64,000 nt of DNA, taken from the NCBI GenBank assembly GCA_902553315.1, contig CACDKN010000002.1, positions 62,001-126,000 of the forward strand, in the 5' to 3' direction. Shown piece after piece: positions 52,440 to 60,254 of the stretch (its first letter is position 1; every line of letters starts with the position of its first letter). The stretch comes from AG-339-G14 sp902553315 (GTDB lineage Bacteria > Pseudomonadota > Gammaproteobacteria > Magnimaribacterales > AG-339-G14). Under the pieces are notes generated by a model that saw only the letters and a program-made list of their open reading frames with translations, did not search any database and was not told the DNA's origin. Made by a program: the position numbers and the translations under genes.

Positions 52440-53153
52440 TTGAAAAATCCTCGTCTTTCTTCTAAAGCAGTACTTTTGCACTCAACTAATTTTAGAGAAT
52501 CTAGTCTAATTGTTACCTTTTTTTCTTTAGATTTTGGCCTTATAAAATTGGTTGCTAAGGGTGCAAAATTAAAAAATAGTAAGTTTTCTAACATAAAAGT
52601 CCCTGGCGCAACTTTTAAGATAGAGTTTGGAGGAAGAAGCGAATTAAAGAATCTCTTCACATGCGAAACTATCGGCTCAATATTAATTAAAGAATCGAAC
52701 TTCAAAATTTATTTATATTTGAATGAGCTAATATTAAAAACTTTAGAACTCGAAGCGCCTATGAAAATGATTTTCAACGATTTAATTAATTTATTCAAAG
52801 AATTAGAAACCGTTAAAAATCCTTTGGAGAAAGAGTTAAAACTCAGAAGATTTGAATACGGTTTAATCGTAGAGCTTGGTTACGAATTTAGTTTAATGGA
52901 TGACAACACAGGAAGAAAAATCGAAAGATCTAAATTTTATGAATTCGTTCCAAATAGAGGGTTTCAAGAAACAAATAAAAAGGGAAATAATACGTGTTCA
53001 GGAATTACTATAATAAATTTTAATAACGGAATTATTGAAAATGATCAGTCAAAACAATTTTTAAAATATATAATGAAATCCTCGTTAGATAGCATATCGA
53101 ATAAACCTTTAAATTCTTCTAAATTTTTTAAATTAAAAAAAGATGCAAGTTAA
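52440..53153 (+). CDS. recO: DNA repair protein RecO
   Basis: A 237-residue RecO, which with RecR loads RecA onto SSB-coated DNA. The N-terminal OB-fold shows AVLLHSTNFRESSLIVTFFS and FGLIKLVAKGAK, and the C-terminal helical domain includes RRFEYGLIVELGYEFSL. The usual C-terminal zinc cysteines are not obvious. The only plausible start is TTG at 52440, 20 bp after a strong terminator, with no Shine-Dalgarno. acpS overlaps its end by 11 bp; pdxJ, often between recO and acpS, is missing. Confidence 0.85.
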   Translation: MKNPRLSSKAVLLHSTNFRESSLIVTFFSLDFGLIKLVAKGAKLKNSKFSNIKVPGATFKIEFGGRSELKNLFTCETIGSILIKESNFKIYLYLNELILKTLELEAPMKMIFNDLINLFKELETVKNPLEKELKLRRFEYGLIVELGYEFSLMDDNTGRKIERSKFYEFVPNRGFQETNKKGNNTCSGITIINFNNGIIENDQSKQFLKYIMKSSLDSISNKPLNSSKFFKLKKDAS

Positions 53154-53526
53154 AAATGGAATAGACTTAATTGAAATTAGTAGGCTGCAAAAGGCTCTTG
53201 ATACTTTTGGCGACCGATTTCTTAAAAGGGTCTATGACCCGTCTGAAATAAGTCTTTTTTTAAAAAAGAGTCCATTTGCTCAAGCGCCTTTTTTAGCTAA
53301 AAATTTTGCTGCAAAAGAAGCTGTATCAAAAGTCTTAGGAACAGGTTTTTCCAAAGGTGTTAGACCAAAAGACATAGTTATTCAGAGAAGGTATGGAGGT
53401 CCAAAAGTTGAGCTAAAAGGGAAAGCTGCCAAACATGCAAAAGAAATTGGTTTGGAACATATTAGCCTCAGTTTAACTGATACTAAAAGTAATGCTGCTG
53501 CTGTAGCTACAGGTATATTCAATTAA
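53143..53526 (+). CDS. acpS: Holo-[acyl-carrier-protein] synthase
   Basis: A 127-residue phosphopantetheinyl transferase, the size of E. coli AcpS (126). The Mg2+ and CoA motifs GIDLIEISRLQ (Asp) and LAKNFAAKEAVSKVLG (Glu) are present, with a C-terminal ISLSLTDTKSNAAAVA. It activates ACP for fatty acid synthesis. It overlaps recO and is followed by adk without a gap. Confidence 0.95.
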   Translation: MQVKNGIDLIEISRLQKALDTFGDRFLKRVYDPSEISLFLKKSPFAQAPFLAKNFAAKEAVSKVLGTGFSKGVRPKDIVIQRRYGGPKVELKGKAAKHAKEIGLEHISLSLTDTKSNAAAVATGIFN

Positions 53527-54177
53527 ATGAAGATTATTTTACTTGGTCCTCCAGGAGCCGGGAAAGGAACTCAAGCAGAAGTGATATCTAAAAAGTTAGA
53601 AATTCCACACATTTCTACAGGAGACATTTTGCGAGAATCCATTAAGAATAAAACTTCTCTAGGAGAGAGAGCAAAAAAAATTATGGATGCGGGTGAGTTG
53701 GTTTCAGATGAGATTATATTAGGAATTATCCAAGAAAGAATCTCTCAGTCCGACTGTTCAGATGGGTATTTATTTGATGGATTTCCTAGAACGATAGGCC
53801 AGGCAGATGGCCTGATTAATATGGGAATTGATTTAGATTTAGTGATAGAGATAGCTTTACTAGATGAAATTATAATATCAAGAATGTCAGGCAGAAGAAT
53901 TCATTTAGCCTCTGGTAGAAGTTATCACGTAGAGTTTAATCCTCCAAAAGTAGACGGAAAAGACGATCTTACAGGCGAAGACCTTATTCAAAGGGATGAC
54001 GATAAGCCTGAAACGGTCTTAGCGAGGATTGAAGTTTATAAAAATCAAACTGATCCTTTAATAGATTATTACCAGAACTTAGAAGACTCGGCTGATTTAC
54101 GTTACTTAAAAATAGATGGATCAGATTCTCCCGACGCTGTAAGCAAAGAAATCCTGAAGAATATTGAAAACTTTTAA
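53527..54177 (+). CDS. adk: Adenylate kinase
   Basis: A 216-residue long-LID adenylate kinase interconverting ATP+AMP and 2 ADP. It has the P-loop GPPGAGKGTQ, STGDILRESIK, GFPRTIGQAD and the LID with SGRRIHLASGRSYHV, which lacks zinc cysteines as in E. coli. It starts directly after the acpS stop; tsaB starts inside its last codons. Confidence 0.97.
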   Translation: MKIILLGPPGAGKGTQAEVISKKLEIPHISTGDILRESIKNKTSLGERAKKIMDAGELVSDEIILGIIQERISQSDCSDGYLFDGFPRTIGQADGLINMGIDLDLVIEIALLDEIIISRMSGRRIHLASGRSYHVEFNPPKVDGKDDLTGEDLIQRDDDKPETVLARIEVYKNQTDPLIDYYQNLEDSADLRYLKIDGSDSPDAVSKEILKNIENF

Positions 54178-54847
54178 CAATATTTTAGCCATTGAAACCT
54201 CTGGTCCCATTTGCTCCATAGCTTTAAGGTCTGAAAAAAGGATTGAATCAGCCTGTTCAAAAAATGAAAATGAGCATGGGTTCGTCATTCTAAATTTTAT
54301 AGAAAAACTTTTAAAAAAATCAGGATTAAAAAAAAATGAATTAGATCTAATAGCTATTAGTAATGGTCCAGGATCTTTTACAGGACTAAGGGTCGCTAAT
54401 TCTGTTGCTCAGGCATTAGCTTTTGCTAATAATATTCCATTGTTACCAATTTCTAGTCTGGCAGTTTTAGCCAATCAAGCCAGTATTAAATTGGAAAAAA
54501 ATAGAATTTTTGTAATTGTGAACGCTCATATGAAAGAGTTATACGTGGCAGACTACTTTTGTAAAAAAGATGTTATTGATGTACTAAAAAAAGAAACTCT
54601 CATAAAAATAGAAAATCTTCCCGATAGTATAGAAAAAAATAACTTTGAAATTTGTTACGTTGGAAATGGGACTTCTTTTTTAAAAAAAATGGTTAAAGAT
54701 TTTCAAATTTCAGAAGTAATTCATTCTGATGCTTCTTCAATGTTTAACCTCATCGATAAAGCAATAAAAGATAAATTGTATTCATCTGCAGAAAAAATTA
54801 CTCCAAATTATCTCTCCGGCGAAGATCATTGGAAGAAGGTTGATTAA
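54164..54847 (+). CDS. tsaB: tRNA N6-threonylcarbamoyladenosine protein TsaB
   Basis: A 227-residue ASKHA-fold partner of TsaD and TsaE in t6A37 synthesis. It shows NILAIETSGPICSIALR, AISNGPGSFTGLRVANSVAQ and PLLPISSLAVLA. The start is TTG at 54164, overlapping adk by 14 bp with a TGAAGA upstream. It is close to E. coli TsaB (231) in length. Confidence 0.94.
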   Translation: MKTFNNILAIETSGPICSIALRSEKRIESACSKNENEHGFVILNFIEKLLKKSGLKKNELDLIAISNGPGSFTGLRVANSVAQALAFANNIPLLPISSLAVLANQASIKLEKNRIFVIVNAHMKELYVADYFCKKDVIDVLKKETLIKIENLPDSIEKNNFEICYVGNGTSFLKKMVKDFQISEVIHSDASSMFNLIDKAIKDKLYSSAEKITPNYLSGEDHWKKVD

Positions 54848-55612
54848 ATGAGTTTTTCTGAACTTTTTTTCCTTTCACTTATACAAGGAATTACTGAATT
54901 TCTACCAATATCAAGTTCTGCGCATTTAATTTTATATGCAGAGTATTTTGGAAGCTCAAAGCAAGGCATTACAGTAGATGTCTTTGCTCATTTTGGAACT
55001 CTTGTAGCAGTTCTAATTTATTTTCGTAAAGACTTAGCAGTTATTTTTAGGACTTATCAGATCAAAGAACTCAATGGCCTTGGTAATTGTTTAATCATTG
55101 CCACTTTACCAATTTTAATAACTGGTTTTATTTTCAGAGATTTTGTTGAAATTTATTTGAGAAATCAAAATGTTATTATTTTTTCTACAATCTTTTTTGG
55201 TGTATTACTGCTTTTGCTAGAGTCTTTTAAAAAAGACCGAGACTTAAATGAATTAAATTGGAAAGATTCTTTATTTATTGGATGTTTTCAGATATTTGCT
55301 TTACTTCCCGGTGCCTCAAGATCAGCAGTAACAATAATGGGAGCATTTTATTTAGGCTTTAAAAATACGATCGCTTTAAAAATTAGCTTTTTGTTGGCAA
55401 TTCCTACTTTATGCTTTATTTTTATTGGCGAAAATCTTGCTATAAATTTTCAGTATGAGTTAGGTCTCACCAATTTAATATTGATCTCTTTAATATCCTT
55501 TTTAACCGCTTTTTTTACGATTCATTTCTTTCTAAAATTGGTTGATAAAATTGGCTTCTTACCTTTTGTATTTTATAGGTTTTTGCTTGGTCTATTATTA
55601 TTTTTTATCTAG
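54848..55612 (+). CDS. uppP: Undecaprenyl-diphosphatase (BacA/UppP)
   Basis: A 254-residue polytopic membrane phosphatase recycling undecaprenyl pyrophosphate for wall synthesis. The diagnostic motifs are LIQGITEFLPISSSAHLIL near the N-terminus, DVFAHFGTLVAVLIYF, and LLPGASRSAVTIMGAFYLG. It immediately follows tsaB and overlaps the convergent GST gene by 15 bp. Confidence 0.96.
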   Translation: MSFSELFFLSLIQGITEFLPISSSAHLILYAEYFGSSKQGITVDVFAHFGTLVAVLIYFRKDLAVIFRTYQIKELNGLGNCLIIATLPILITGFIFRDFVEIYLRNQNVIIFSTIFFGVLLLLLESFKKDRDLNELNWKDSLFIGCFQIFALLPGASRSAVTIMGAFYLGFKNTIALKISFLLAIPTLCFIFIGENLAINFQYELGLTNLILISLISFLTAFFTIHFFLKLVDKIGFLPFVFYRFLLGLLLFFI

Positions 55613-56464
55613 GTATTTCTTCAAACTTTCCCCAGTAAAACTTAAATAGAATTTATAAATTGAAGAAATTATTGTAAGCGGAAGAGGAAGAAGCGTCTCT
55701 TTATAAAAATTTTTATTTTTTTTTAATTTCAAGAACCATTTATTAAGATTTGGATATTCCATCTCAAATCGAAAACCTATGGTTTCAAGTCTCCTGATAT
55801 AAATGAACCAGGCAATATCTATGATCGTCAATTCGTCACAGATTATGTATTTGTTTTTGACAAGTTCATTTTCAATCGCGTTCAATTTGTCCTTAAACAC
55901 TTCAATAGAAGAGGTGACGGATTCAGAAAGAACTCCATTATTTTTTATAAATTTTTCGTGATAATTAATTTGGGCTTCCTTTTCAAGATCTCTTTTATTT
56001 TCAATGAGACTTGAGGCTTTCTTAAAATTTTCTATGTCCTCCTCCTTTTTCTTCATTAAGAAAGTAGGCGCAACAAATTTCATGGTTAAGTTTCTTAAGT
56101 CGAGATGTATTTCATTTTCTTCTGTTAAAAACTTTTCTATTTTTTCTTTTTGCTCCTTAGGCCAAAGAGAATTTGTAGGAAACTTTTCATCTAGGTATTT
56201 TATGATGTCATTGCTTTCAATATGAACTTCGCCGTCATCAATAAGCACTGGCACTACCCCTCTAGGATTAATACCTAAAAACCAATCTGAAAAATTATCT
56301 CCTTTTACTAAGTCAATATGATGACTTTCCCAAGATATATTTTTTTCTTTCAGGAAAATTCTTAGTTTTTGAGAACAACTTGAACCTTGAAAATGTAAAA
56401 TATGAAGTCCTTTCCATTTAATTACTTCTTTTGTCTTGATATCAGTTTCGAAAAGTTTAACCAT
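55598..56464 (-). CDS. Glutathione S-transferase family protein
   Basis: A 288-residue protein with a thioredoxin-like GST N-terminal domain (LHILHFQGSSCSQKLRIFL, GINPRGVVPVLIDDGEVHIESNDIIKY) and an alpha-helical C-terminal domain with LTIIDIAWFIYIRRLE. The Ser/Cys in the GSSCSQ segment may contact glutathione. It carries about 20 N-terminal residues before the usual GST start and an insertion near residues 125-170. Substrate unknown. It stands alone, divergent from rsmJ. Confidence 0.82.
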   Translation of the reverse strand: MVKLFETDIKTKEVIKWKGLHILHFQGSSCSQKLRIFLKEKNISWESHHIDLVKGDNFSDWFLGINPRGVVPVLIDDGEVHIESNDIIKYLDEKFPTNSLWPKEQKEKIEKFLTEENEIHLDLRNLTMKFVAPTFLMKKKEEDIENFKKASSLIENKRDLEKEAQINYHEKFIKNNGVLSESVTSSIEVFKDKLNAIENELVKNKYIICDELTIIDIAWFIYIRRLETIGFRFEMEYPNLNKWFLKLKKNKNFYKETLLPLPLTIISSIYKFYLSFTGESLKKYLDKK

Positions 56465-56493
56465 AGTAAAGTCTGAAAGAATATATTAATTTG

Positions 56494-57225
56494 ATGGATA
56501 AGAAAATAATCCAAAAACCACTTGTCTCTTATCTTGGTGCAGAATTGAAAGAAGCCGCAGAGAATTTTTCTAAACGACACAATCTAAGATTTTGCACACC
56601 AAGAGAAATACGAAAATCTTTCAGTTCTAATTTAATAATCTTAATTACAAATAAAGGTATATTTTTACAAGATTTATCATTAAAAAATTCAAAACCCTTT
56701 GATCTAAATTTTATCAGCTTCAGAGAAAAAATAAATAACAAGAATTTAATTGAGAAGTGTTTTTTAAAATTTGACAAAAAATATCGCGTTTATGATTTAT
56801 CTGCGGGTTTTTGTTTTGATGCTTTTATAATAAGTTCTCTCGGATTTAATGTGCAAGCTTATGAAAAAGAATCCTGGCTTTTTGAATTTACTCTTGAAAA
56901 CTTAAAAAAAGATAGAGTTAAAAATATAAAATTAATTAATAAAAACTCTTTAGATATTCTCGAAGCAATTCAACCTAAATCTATTATTTATTTAGATCCA
57001 ATGTTTGGCGTAGATAATAAATCTTTTGCTAAAAAGGAAATGCATTTTTTAAGAAGATCATTATTAGTCGATTCGGAAGATCTTTTAGAGAATGCATTGA
57101 ATTCTAGAGCAGAGCTTGTAGTTTTAAAAAAACATAGATTAGATGATCTAAAAACCGAAAAAAAACCATCTTTTAAATTGATTGGAAAAGTTGTGAGTCT
57201 GAATATCTTCGATAGAAGAAATTAA
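56494..57225 (+). CDS. rsmJ: 16S rRNA (guanine1516-N2)-methyltransferase RsmJ
   Basis: A 243-residue class I methyltransferase modifying G1516 of 16S rRNA. The SAM-binding VYDLSAGFCFDAFIISSLGF and the catalytic IYLDPMFG (D/N-P-P-type) motifs fit RsmJ. I take ATG at 56494; a TTG directly before it is possible. RsmJ is largely gammaproteobacterial, which supports the taxonomic inference. It overlaps the convergent methyltransferase gene by 4 bp. Confidence 0.82.
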   Translation: MDKKIIQKPLVSYLGAELKEAAENFSKRHNLRFCTPREIRKSFSSNLIILITNKGIFLQDLSLKNSKPFDLNFISFREKINNKNLIEKCFLKFDKKYRVYDLSAGFCFDAFIISSLGFNVQAYEKESWLFEFTLENLKKDRVKNIKLINKNSLDILEAIQPKSIIYLDPMFGVDNKSFAKKEMHFLRRSLLVDSEDLLENALNSRAELVVLKKHRLDDLKTEKKPSFKLIGKVVSLNIFDRRN

Positions 57226-57656
57226 AGCCACCTTCTTGTTCTCTTAGAATATTCTTCCCACTCCGAATCGAATATATCCTCAAGCTTTTTTTCTTCGTGT
57301 TTTATCCAAGTGAAATTTATGATTAAACCAAAAACAATAGAAATCATTAGCGATGAAAAGGATTGTAATGATATTGAAACTCCAACCAAAATTAAAAGCA
57401 TGCCTAAATAAATAGGGTTTCTAGAAAATCTAAATGGGCCATCCATTACAAGCTTTTCTGGTTTACCGTCAGGGATAAAAGTAGTCTTCATCTTTGAAAG
57501 TTTTCTTAAAGAAATATAAACCAACGAAATACCTGTCATCAAAATTAAAATTCCAAACAGGATGCTTAAGTTTACTAAAACAGGGAAAGTAAAATACAAA
57601 ACAACTTGCGCAATAAGCCCACATAGAAGAATGACGGGAGGATAGGTAATTTTCAT
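57222..57656 (-). CDS. Isoprenylcysteine methyltransferase-type membrane protein (PEMT/ICMT)
   Basis: A 144-residue membrane protein with about four hydrophobic helices and the SAM-binding segment LVMDGPFRFSRNPIYLGM followed by HEEKKLEDIFDSEWEEYSKR. This is the bacterial ICMT/PEMT family, sometimes annotated as protein-S-isoprenylcysteine methyltransferase. Bacterial substrates are mostly unknown. Convergent with rsmJ and upstream-adjacent to plsB on the other side. Confidence 0.83.
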   Translation of the reverse strand: MKITYPPVILLCGLIAQVVLYFTFPVLVNLSILFGILILMTGISLVYISLRKLSKMKTTFIPDGKPEKLVMDGPFRFSRNPIYLGMLLILVGVSISLQSFSSLMISIVFGLIINFTWIKHEEKKLEDIFDSEWEEYSKRTRRWL

Positions 57657-57681
57657 AGATGAATTATATTATCAAATTTTT

Positions 57682-59748
57682 TTAGGAAGGAAGATTTTCT
57701 AACCAAATTGTTGAGAACATTTTTGCAACGTCATATTTTTCTTTATTTTTATTCCATGAAATCATATTCAGCTCATCAATCTTAAGTAAATCTAAATTTA
57801 TGAGACCCTCTAAAACTAACAAAATGTTCTCATTATTATCTTGCAAAGGCATGTCTAGGAAGAAATCCTTTCTTAATTCAGGCAATATTTCTTTAATCTT
57901 CATTAAAAGAGATTCTTTTGTAATTTCTTTTCTGCTTTTATAAAAAATAAAAGACTGGAGAATCAATAAATGTAGGGAATTATTTTTATAGAATTCTAAA
58001 GATTTTTTATGATTGCCTTTCATTAGTATGTGATCTTTTGAATTTGAAGATATGAATTTAAGTTTTTCCATCTTTTCAATAATCTCCTTAGAATGTAACT
58101 TAGGAAGTTTTACCAATTCAGAATATTCCGAGACTTCTACTACCTTTTTTAGAAACTCAATTCGATTGAACACTTTATCTGTGCTAATTTGATTCTTATC
58201 AAAACCGGAAATTGCAGAAGCGAATAAACTTGTTGAACTAACAACAGTAGCTTTATTAATATTTGACATTATTTTATTCCCCAAGAGCGGGGTTATTTCA
58301 AAAAGCCAAGAACTTTTATCCATTTCATCACTTAAATCTATTGTCTCTTCTCGCCATTTAGGAGCGTGCTCATCCAAAAAGGACTTTAGATCAATGGGCT
58401 CCCCAAATTGAAGATAAGCATTTCCTAGATATCCTCTAAAATCACTAATCGTAGAAAAAATTGAGAAAATACTTTCTTTTTCCTTTTTACGTCTCTTCGA
58501 CTCCCTTAGATATGATTTGCCCTCTAGAACTTTTTCATAAGTTATGGAAATTGGTAAAAATTTAACGTCTCTTTCGTCCATATCTTGAAATGATTTAATA
58601 ATCATCGAAATAATTCCTGGCCTTGGACTAAGGAGTCTCCCAGTTCTCGTTCTGCCTCCTTCTGGGAAAAACTCGATAGAATATCCTCTTTGAAAAAGCT
58701 TTCTTAGGTGTTCAAAAAATACTTTTGAGTAAAGCTTATTAGCGCCAAAAGATCTTCTCATAAAAAATGCTCCTCCATTTCTTAAAATTCTTCCTAAGAC
58801 TGGCAAGTTGAGATTTTTGCCGGCAACAATTTGAGGAAGCATGAGATTATGAGTGTAGAGCTTGAAAGAAAGAGCAAGATAATCAATGTGACTCCTATGG
58901 GAAGGGGTGTAAATCAAAGAATTGCCAACTGCAAGATCATTGATTTTCTCGATGCCAATAATCTCTAAGCCATCATATCTATTGTTCCAAAACCAATTAA
59001 GGGCTTTGTCATATAAATAAATAACTGGATAAGAGATGTCGGAGCAAATTTCTAGTGCATATTTGTAAGCTCTTTTATTTTGGGCAGCTTCAACTTTTTT
59101 TGATCCTTTCGAAAAATTACTTATTTCTTTTTTAACAGAGGATGAATTCAAGATAGAGTGAATTAGAGTTCTTCTGTTAGATATGTCTGGACCAAGTTTT
59201 GCTTGTCTATTTTTTCTAAATCTAGCTCTCAAAAGCCTATCGGTCTTTAAAACTAGATGGGAAGAAGATTTTTTCTGAGTAAAAATTTCTTCTGATTCTA
59301 ATGGTTTGTGAAAAAAAACATTAGCTTGCCTACCGTTAAATATCACCTTTAAAAGGTTTCTTAGAAATGAACCACCTTCCCATGAATCGCGAAAAATAAG
59401 TTTTACCCAATGATCTTGTCTATCCGGAGATTTTCCCCAAAAAATATCAACAGGAATAATAATTTTTTTTGCGGCATCAGAATCTTTGACTAGCTCATGA
59501 AGTTCTTTTGGATTTCTTCTTCTTGGAGTCTGCCAAGGAAAAAGTCTTCTCGCCCCCTTGAGTTGAAAAAAATTCTTTTTATTTTTTTTGGGAATTGGAA
59601 AATTATTAATCTTTGCAGCTTTTTTTAGAGTATTTAGATCGAAACTAGATCCAGTGGAAATGGCATAAATTACCTTATTGGTTTCGATAATATTTTTGAC
59701 TTCTTCTGTTTCAAATTCAATATCTGGGTTGATTAGAAAGTTAAGCAT
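57682..59748 (-). CDS. plsB: Glycerol-3-phosphate O-acyltransferase
   Basis: A 688-residue membrane-associated enzyme making lysophosphatidic acid. The acyltransferase motifs are visible: HRSHIDYLALSF (HX4D, the catalytic His-Asp), GGAFFMRRSFG, FFPEGGRTRTGR and FLPISITYEKVLEG. It is shorter than E. coli PlsB (807), with a trimmed C-terminus. It links to glpK and GDPD, which supply glycerol-3-phosphate. Divergent from the tRNA-Leu gene, with a perfect DnaA box between them. Confidence 0.93.
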   Translation of the reverse strand: MLNFLINPDIEFETEEVKNIIETNKVIYAISTGSSFDLNTLKKAAKINNFPIPKKNKKNFFQLKGARRLFPWQTPRRRNPKELHELVKDSDAAKKIIIPVDIFWGKSPDRQDHWVKLIFRDSWEGGSFLRNLLKVIFNGRQANVFFHKPLESEEIFTQKKSSSHLVLKTDRLLRARFRKNRQAKLGPDISNRRTLIHSILNSSSVKKEISNFSKGSKKVEAAQNKRAYKYALEICSDISYPVIYLYDKALNWFWNNRYDGLEIIGIEKINDLAVGNSLIYTPSHRSHIDYLALSFKLYTHNLMLPQIVAGKNLNLPVLGRILRNGGAFFMRRSFGANKLYSKVFFEHLRKLFQRGYSIEFFPEGGRTRTGRLLSPRPGIISMIIKSFQDMDERDVKFLPISITYEKVLEGKSYLRESKRRKKEKESIFSIFSTISDFRGYLGNAYLQFGEPIDLKSFLDEHAPKWREETIDLSDEMDKSSWLFEITPLLGNKIMSNINKATVVSSTSLFASAISGFDKNQISTDKVFNRIEFLKKVVEVSEYSELVKLPKLHSKEIIEKMEKLKFISSNSKDHILMKGNHKKSLEFYKNNSLHLLILQSFIFYKSRKEITKESLLMKIKEILPELRKDFFLDMPLQDNNENILLVLEGLINLDLLKIDELNMISWNKNKEKYDVAKMFSTIWLENLPS

Positions 59749-59776
59749 TTTCTTTGAATTTCCATCTTAGGTGGTA

Positions 59777-59785
59777 TTATCCACA
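59777..59785 (+). promoter_or_regulatory. Perfect DnaA box between plsB and tRNA-Leu
   Basis: TTATCCACA lies 29 bp upstream of the plsB start and 60 bp upstream of the tRNA. It is the fourth perfect box in the window. It may be incidental or a titration or regulatory site. Confidence 0.4.
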
Positions 59786-59800
59786 AAATAATTTATCTAT

Positions 59801-59829
59801 TTAACATTGAAATCAATGTAGTATTAGAT
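59801..59829 (+). promoter_or_regulatory. Candidate promoter of tRNA-Leu
   Basis: TTAACA (59801-59806) and TTAGAT (59824-59829) are 17 bp apart and end 15 bp before the tRNA. Transcription probably continues through yajC-secD-secF, which begin 10 bp after the tRNA. Confidence 0.45.
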
Positions 59830-59844
59830 TTTACAATTAATTAA

Positions 59845-59930
59845 GCCGAAGTGGCGGAATTGGTAGACGCGCTCGATTCAAAATCGAGTGCCCAAAAGGC
59901 GTGAGAGTTCGAGTCTCTCCTTCGGTACCA
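59845..59930 (+). tRNA. leuX: tRNA-Leu(CAA)
   Basis: An 86-nt class II tRNA. The anticodon stem CTCGA/TCGAG encloses TTCAAAA with anticodon CAA (59879-59881), reading UUG. A long variable arm is followed by the T-arm GAGAG-TTCGAGT-CTCTC. The acceptor GCCGAAG pairs with CTTCGGT, giving a G1-U72 wobble rather than G-C; A73, the leucine discriminator, and CCA are encoded. The D-loop has GGTAG. It lies next to plsB and yajC. Confidence 0.96.
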
Positions 59931-59939
59931 GAGAAGAAT

Positions 59940-60251
59940 ATGAATGAAATACAAATCATAACAGCCCAGTCGTCCTCTTTTTTAGGGCCTCAATTAATTT
60001 TAATTGGAGGTTTTTTCCTTTTCATTTATTTTTTGATAATTAGACCGCAAAATAAAAGAATGAAAGCGCAAAGAGAAATGATAGAAAACCTTTCGGTTGG
60101 AGATGAAATCGTGGCTTCTGGCGGACTGGTTGGGTCTATATTGAAGATATCAGACAATTTTTTAACTATTCGAGCTAACAATTCCGAGTTGATTATTCAG
60201 AGATCTTCTGTGAGCAGCGTACTACCTAAAGGGACTATTAAATCTTTATAA
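59940..60251 (+). CDS. yajC: Preprotein translocase subunit YajC
   Basis: A 103-residue small membrane protein of the SecDF-YajC complex with one helix near residues 18-40 (GPQLILIGGFFLFIYFLII) then RPQNKRMKAQREMIENLSVGDEIVASGG. The frame is open back into the tRNA, but ATG at 59940, 9 nt after the tRNA end, is the proper start. secD follows 3 bp after the stop. Confidence 0.95.
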   Translation: MNEIQIITAQSSSFLGPQLILIGGFFLFIYFLIIRPQNKRMKAQREMIENLSVGDEIVASGGLVGSILKISDNFLTIRANNSELIIQRSSVSSVLPKGTIKSL

Positions 60252-60254
60252 AAA

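Noticed and set aside
59901..59939. Upstream start for yajC inside the tRNA
   Set aside because: It would overlap the tRNA-Leu T-arm. ATG at 59940 gives the usual YajC N-terminus.
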